Shown in pieces: positions 6,624 through 8,759 of a stretch of 8,759 nucleotides of DNA (the stretch's first letter is position 1; every line of letters starts with the position of its first letter). Both the position numbers and the translations under genes were made by a program. Under the pieces are notes generated by a model. The model saw only the letters and a list, made by a program, of their open reading frames with translations, was not told the origin of the DNA and searched no databases. This DNA comes from Anaerolineae bacterium. Its GTDB lineage: Bacteria; Chloroflexota; Anaerolineae; 4572-78; NAK82. The DNA lies in NCBI GenBank assembly GCA_030598425.1, contig JAUVPY010000075.1, positions 1-8,759 on the forward strand. Reading direction: 5' to 3'.

Positions 6624-7790
6624 TTACTCGCTCTTGTAGATAGCGCCCTGAGCCTCGGGGGTATCGATGTTGTCACGGGTGATGACCACATAGCCCGTGG
6701 GCACGCGCGGCGCGATGGCGCTTTCCCGGCCGGTGAGGGCCATGTAGGCGTAGTTGACAGCGACGGTGCCGATGTCGCCCGGCTTCTGGGCGATCACCAT
6801 ATCGACAACCCCGTTGCGCAGGTCCTCGATGGCAACCTCTGGCGCATCGAAGTTGGCTACCTTGACGATGCCGGCCAGCCCGGCGTTGTCTACCGCCTGG
6901 GCCGCACCGCGAGCGCTGAAGAGGTTGGTGCCGAAGATGGCGTTCAGATCGGGCTCGCGTTGGAGCACGGCAGCGGTCTGTTCGGCAGCAATAGCCGAGC
7001 TGTCGTCGTTGAAGTCCACACCAACCAACTCCACGCCGCCGTTGGTGGCCTCAATAGCCTCCTCGCAGCCTTGCTGACGCTGGTCAGTGGTGCTAATGCC
7101 CGGCTTCACGTTCTGGATGTAGATCTTGCCCGAGCCACCCATGTCCTCGATCAGCGCATCGCAGGCGATCTTGCCGCCCAACACGTTGTTCGAGCCCACG
7201 TACGAGAGCGGGAAGGTGACGGGACCATTGACGTAGTCGCCATCGCCGACAAAGGTGTCGACGGAGATGACCATGATGCCGGCGTCGTGCGCCCGCTTCA
7301 TGGGCTCGATCATGGCCTGCTTGTCGGTGGCAGCAATCAGCAGCGCATCGATGCCCTTGGCGATCATGGCGTCCACGATGGGCGTCTGCAAGGTCGCGTC
7401 GAACTGGTCAGGGCCATCAGCCAGGAACTCAACGCCCAGCTTGTCGGCCATGGCCTGGGCGCCCTTCTCCATGGTGATGTAGAAACCGTCGTTCTTCACG
7501 CCGTACACCAACGCAACCGTCGGCGCTTCCATCTCCTCAGGTGCAGCAGCTTCCTCGGCTGGCTCCTCTACAGCCGGTTCCTCGGCCGCAGGCTCTTCAG
7601 CAGCCGGTTCCTCTACAGCCGGTTCCTCGGCCGCAGGCTCTTCGGCAGCCGGTTCCTCGGCTGCGGGCTCCTCGGGTGCGGCCGGTGGCGCAGGGGTCGG
7701 TGCGACGCATGCACTCAGCAGCATACTGAGCGCGATGACCAGAGACAGTACGGTCAAAACGATGTGTGAGCGATGTACTTGCGAAAGCAT
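6624..7790 (-). CDS. Sugar-binding lipoprotein of CUT2 ABC transporter (periplasmic-binding-protein-like)
   Basis: The protein has 388 residues. The ATG is preceded by AAGGAG with 7 nt spacing, the best ribosome site in the operon. A lipoprotein signal peptide is clear: basic start, hydrophobic stretch 10-25, lipobox LSAC with lipidated Cys28. Residues 29-89 are a Pro/Ala linker with eight EEPA(A/V) units. The binding domain (90-388) is of the type I periplasmic-binding fold (Peripla_BP_4, the RbsB/FrcB group), with VALVYGVKNDGFYITMEKGA (92-111), DAMIAKGIDALLIAATD, GIMVISVDTF, YVGSNNVLGGKIACDAL, IFGTNLFSARGAAQA and VVDMVIAQKPGDIG in the expected order. It captures a sugar at the outer face of the membrane and hands it to the permease. 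It is the first gene of the operon. The ligand cannot be read off; the downstream kinases suggest a ketose. Confidence 0.95.
   Translation of the reverse strand: MLSQVHRSHIVLTVLSLVIALSMLLSACVAPTPAPPAAPEEPAAEEPAAEEPAAEEPAVEEPAAEEPAAEEPAVEEPAEEAAAPEEMEAPTVALVYGVKNDGFYITMEKGAQAMADKLGVEFLADGPDQFDATLQTPIVDAMIAKGIDALLIAATDKQAMIEPMKRAHDAGIMVISVDTFVGDGDYVNGPVTFPLSYVGSNNVLGGKIACDALIEDMGGSGKIYIQNVKPGISTTDQRQQGCEEAIEATNGGVELVGVDFNDDSSAIAAEQTAAVLQREPDLNAIFGTNLFSARGAAQAVDNAGLAGIVKVANFDAPEVAIEDLRNGVVDMVIAQKPGDIGTVAVNYAYMALTGRESAIAPRVPTGYVVITRDNIDTPEAQGAIYKSE
7570..7659 (-). repeat. 45-bp tandem duplication encoding part of the EEPAA linker
   Basis: Bases 7570-7614 and 7615-7659 are two consecutive copies of a 45-bp unit that differ at about two positions. 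Each copy encodes 15 residues, that is three Glu-Glu-Pro-Ala-(Ala/Val) pentapeptides. The near identity at the DNA level points to recent expansion by slippage or unequal recombination rather than constraint on protein sequence alone. Confidence 0.85.
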
Positions 7791-7873
7791 GGCTTATCTC
7801 CTTTTCTCTGCATCCTATAATTTTTTGATTGGGGTCGAGACTCACTTGCACCGCACTGCACACTTACCCTGGG

Positions 7874-7891
7874 GTCAGCACGTGTGCTGAC
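7874..7891. promoter_or_regulatory. 18-bp palindrome, operator or RNA hairpin candidate
   Basis: GTCAGCAC and GTGCTGAC form a perfect 8-bp inverted repeat around a 2-bp centre, 83 bp upstream of the lipoprotein ATG. Looser flanking symmetry adds GCACTG at 7853-7858 and CAGTGC at 7895-7900. The perfect half-sites and tiny centre fit a dimeric repressor site better than an RNA hairpin, which would need loop bases. The regulator is unknown. Confidence 0.5.
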
Positions 7892-8113
7892 GCACAGTGC
7901 CAGTATGCCGGAGGGTGCAGATGTCAGGATATGAGACTTTCTTGCCATCACCCCCTTTCCAGCTTGCTCTGAGGGTAAATGCAGAGTAGCTGCGCTGTGT
8001 CAGTTGCTTGGCCCGTGGCCGACTGCGCTGTCACGAAGGTCGCTCCGGCGGACACTCCCGGAACCTTTCTAGCCATCAGGCGAACTCAAAGCAACAGACA
8101 ATACGAGGACAGC

Positions 8114-8126
8114 AGAGTCCGACTCT
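8114..8126. promoter_or_regulatory. Inverted repeat AGAGTC-C-GACTCT
   Basis: This is a perfect 6-bp inverted repeat with a single central base, lying about 17-29 nt downstream of the predicted start of the leftward transcript. The position suits an operator that blocks early elongation. No family can be assigned from the half-site alone. Confidence 0.35.
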
Positions 8127-8149
8127 TCACTCTGTTTGGGGACGTGTGC

Positions 8150-8177
8150 ATTATACCACAAGAGGTGAAAATGGCAA
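8150..8177 (-). promoter_or_regulatory. Predicted sigma-70-type promoter of the sugar operon, extended -10
   Basis: On the minus strand TTGCCA (8177-8172, five of six matches to TTGACA) is followed after 16 bp by a perfect TATAAT (8155-8150). The -10 is preceded by TGG, which gives the extended TGn-TATAAT form. It points toward the lipoprotein gene, with a start site expected near 8143. It is the best promoter match in the window. Confidence 0.6.
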
Positions 8178-8187
8178 ACGCGTTTTC
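8174..8187. promoter_or_regulatory. Palindromic operator candidate over the -35 of the leftward promoter
   Basis: GCAAACGCGTTTTC contains the perfect 10-bp palindrome AAACGCGTTT (8176-8185) and is symmetric at 12 of 14 positions. It overlaps four bases of the leftward -35 hexamer, and it lies between the two divergent promoters. The A/T-flanked CG-rich core resembles sites of LacI-family sugar repressors. Repression by occlusion and release by the imported sugar or its phosphate is an inference; no regulator gene is in the window. Confidence 0.5.
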
Positions 8188-8227
8188 AGCTCCGCAGGTT
8201 GCTGTTCACCGGTCTTATTGGAGTCTC

Positions 8228-8256
8228 TTGCCTTCGCTATCAAGGAGTGGTATGAT
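8228..8256 (+). promoter_or_regulatory. Predicted promoter of the ROK kinase gene
   Basis: TTGCCT (8228-8233, four of six) is separated by exactly 17 bp from TATGAT (8251-8256, five of six). Transcription would start near 8263 and leave a leader of about 46 nt before the kinase ATG. The two divergent -35 elements are 50 bp apart, so one bound regulator could affect both. Confidence 0.5.
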
Positions 8257-8308
8257 CACCGGGCGACGTGTTTCGCCGATCAGTACCAGCTCATGCGGAG
8301 GCAAGACC

Positions 8309-8759
8309 ATGAGCGTTCTCTATGGAGGCATCGAGGCAGGCGGCACGAACTTCGTCTGCGCCATAGGCAGCGGCCCTGATGACATACGGGCGGAGATGCG
8401 CTTCCCGGCAACCATGCCTGGCGAGATGCTGGAGCGTGCTATCACCTTCTTTCAGGAACAGGCGCAAGCCGCGCCGTTGGTTGCTATTGGCGTTGCCTCT
8501 TTCGGTCCGGTGGACCTGAACTCAGAATCATCCACCTTTGGCTATGTCATGGAGACGGTCAAACCGGGCTGGTCATACACTGACTTCGCCGGCTCTCTGG
8601 AGCGGGCGCTGGGACTGCCGGTGGGCTTCGACACTGACGTCAACGGCGCTGCCCTGGGCGAGCACTGCTGGGGTGCTGCGCAAGGGTTGGACACCTTCCT
8701 CTACCTGACCGTTGGCACTGGTATCGGCGGCGGCGGCATGGTCGGTGGACATCTCATCC
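8309..8759 (+). CDS. ROK-family fructokinase, N-terminal part; 3' end outside window
   Basis: The frame is open from the ATG at 8309 to the window edge (150 codons), with GGAGG 7 nt upstream. ROK kinases transfer phosphate from ATP to hexoses in the cytoplasm. The N-terminal [15 protein letters not shown] (6-20) is the phosphate-binding loop, VASFGPVDL (62-70) and KPGWSYTDF (85-93) line the sugar site, [13 protein letters not shown] (107-119) carries the predicted catalytic Asp110, and [15 protein letters not shown] (133-147) is the glycine-rich ATP motif. The whole stretch follows bacterial ROK fructokinases such as the Bacillus GmuE/YdhR type closely, and it starts directly with the kinase fold, so it is not a DNA-binding ROK repressor. 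Expected reaction: fructose to fructose 6-phosphate. It is divergent from the transporter operon, so it may share its inducer; mannose or another hexose remains possible. Confidence 0.92.
   Translation, partial: MSVLYGGIEAGGTNFVCAIGSGPDDIRAEMRFPATMPGEMLERAITFFQEQAQAAPLVAIGVASFGPVDLNSESSTFGYVMETVKPGWSYTDFAGSLERALGLPVGFDTDVNGAALGEHCWGAAQGLDTFLYLTVGTGIGGGGMVGGHLI

Larger units (their letters stand above)
7791..8143 (-). promoter_or_regulatory. Predicted long 5' leader of the sugar operon (about 350 nt)
   Basis: If the strong leftward promoter at 8150-8177 is the operon promoter, transcription starts near 8143 and leaves an untranslated leader of about 350 nt before the lipoprotein ATG. No convincing gene lies in it. 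It contains two inverted repeats (7874-7891 and 8114-8126) and ends in an A-rich stretch with AAGGAG. A TATAGG near the 3' end of the leader (around 7816-7821, minus strand) could be a -10 of a second, closer promoter but has no good -35. I recognise no known riboswitch class. Confidence 0.4.

Noticed and set aside
6960..7769. Long plus-strand open frame (269 codons) opposite the binding-protein gene
   Set aside because: It is antisense to an unmistakable lipoprotein gene. Its product is low-complexity (Arg/Leu/Gly/Phe-rich where it mirrors the EEPAA repeat) and matches no family I know.
7948..8076. 42-codon minus-strand ORF in the operon leader, ending TGATG into a second frame that overlaps the lipoprotein start
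   Set aside because: The coupling-like overlap is tempting, but there is no Shine-Dalgarno sequence before its ATG, the peptide has no recognisable character, and the following frame runs out of frame into the lipoprotein gene.
8008..8379. Plus-strand frame of 123 codons running into the ROK kinase gene
   Set aside because: It overlaps the start of the clear ROK kinase in another frame, crosses both predicted promoters, and has no recognisable domain or ribosome site.

Overview
The window is GC-rich bacterial DNA, most likely from a Chloroflexota bacterium of the Anaerolineae/Caldilineae type. That assignment is an inference. It rests on a sugar-binding lipoprotein whose lipobox is followed by a long Glu-Glu-Pro-Ala repeat linker, on short G/T-rich intergenic tandem repeats, and on the gene families present. 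No rRNA, tRNA, CRISPR array, insertion sequence or phage gene is visible.

Left edge (1-1091, plus strand): the end of an M23-family (LytM-type) peptidase, then about 145 bp with two different short tandem repeats, then a small membrane-bound methyltransferase of the isoprenylcysteine/phospholipid methyltransferase type. Neither gene has an obvious link to the rest.

Centre (1097-7790, minus strand): a six-gene sugar operon, read right to left. It holds a sugar-binding lipoprotein, a permease and a single-domain ATPase (together a CUT2/FrcBCA-type ABC importer), an FGGY-family sugar kinase, a PfkB-family sugar kinase and a LacD-like class I aldolase. The five downstream genes are packed with gaps of 4 to 35 bp. 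The binding-protein gene is set off from the permease by 149 bp containing a long GC hairpin. Together the products can import a sugar, phosphorylate it twice at different positions, and split the bisphosphate into two triose phosphates. There is no isomerase, epimerase or dehydrogenase, so the imported sugar is probably already a ketose, such as tagatose, psicose, sorbose, fructose or a derivative. The exact substrate cannot be read from sequence.

Right edge (7791-8759): a 518-bp divergent regulatory region, then the first 150 codons of a ROK-family fructokinase on the plus strand. The region holds a strong leftward promoter (extended -10) with a palindromic operator candidate over its -35, a rightward promoter for the fructokinase, and two further inverted repeats in the roughly 350-nt leader of the operon. 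A binding-protein/permease/ATPase set next to a ROK sugar kinase recalls the rhizobial frcBCAK fructose locus, here combined with a dedicated two-kinase plus aldolase route.
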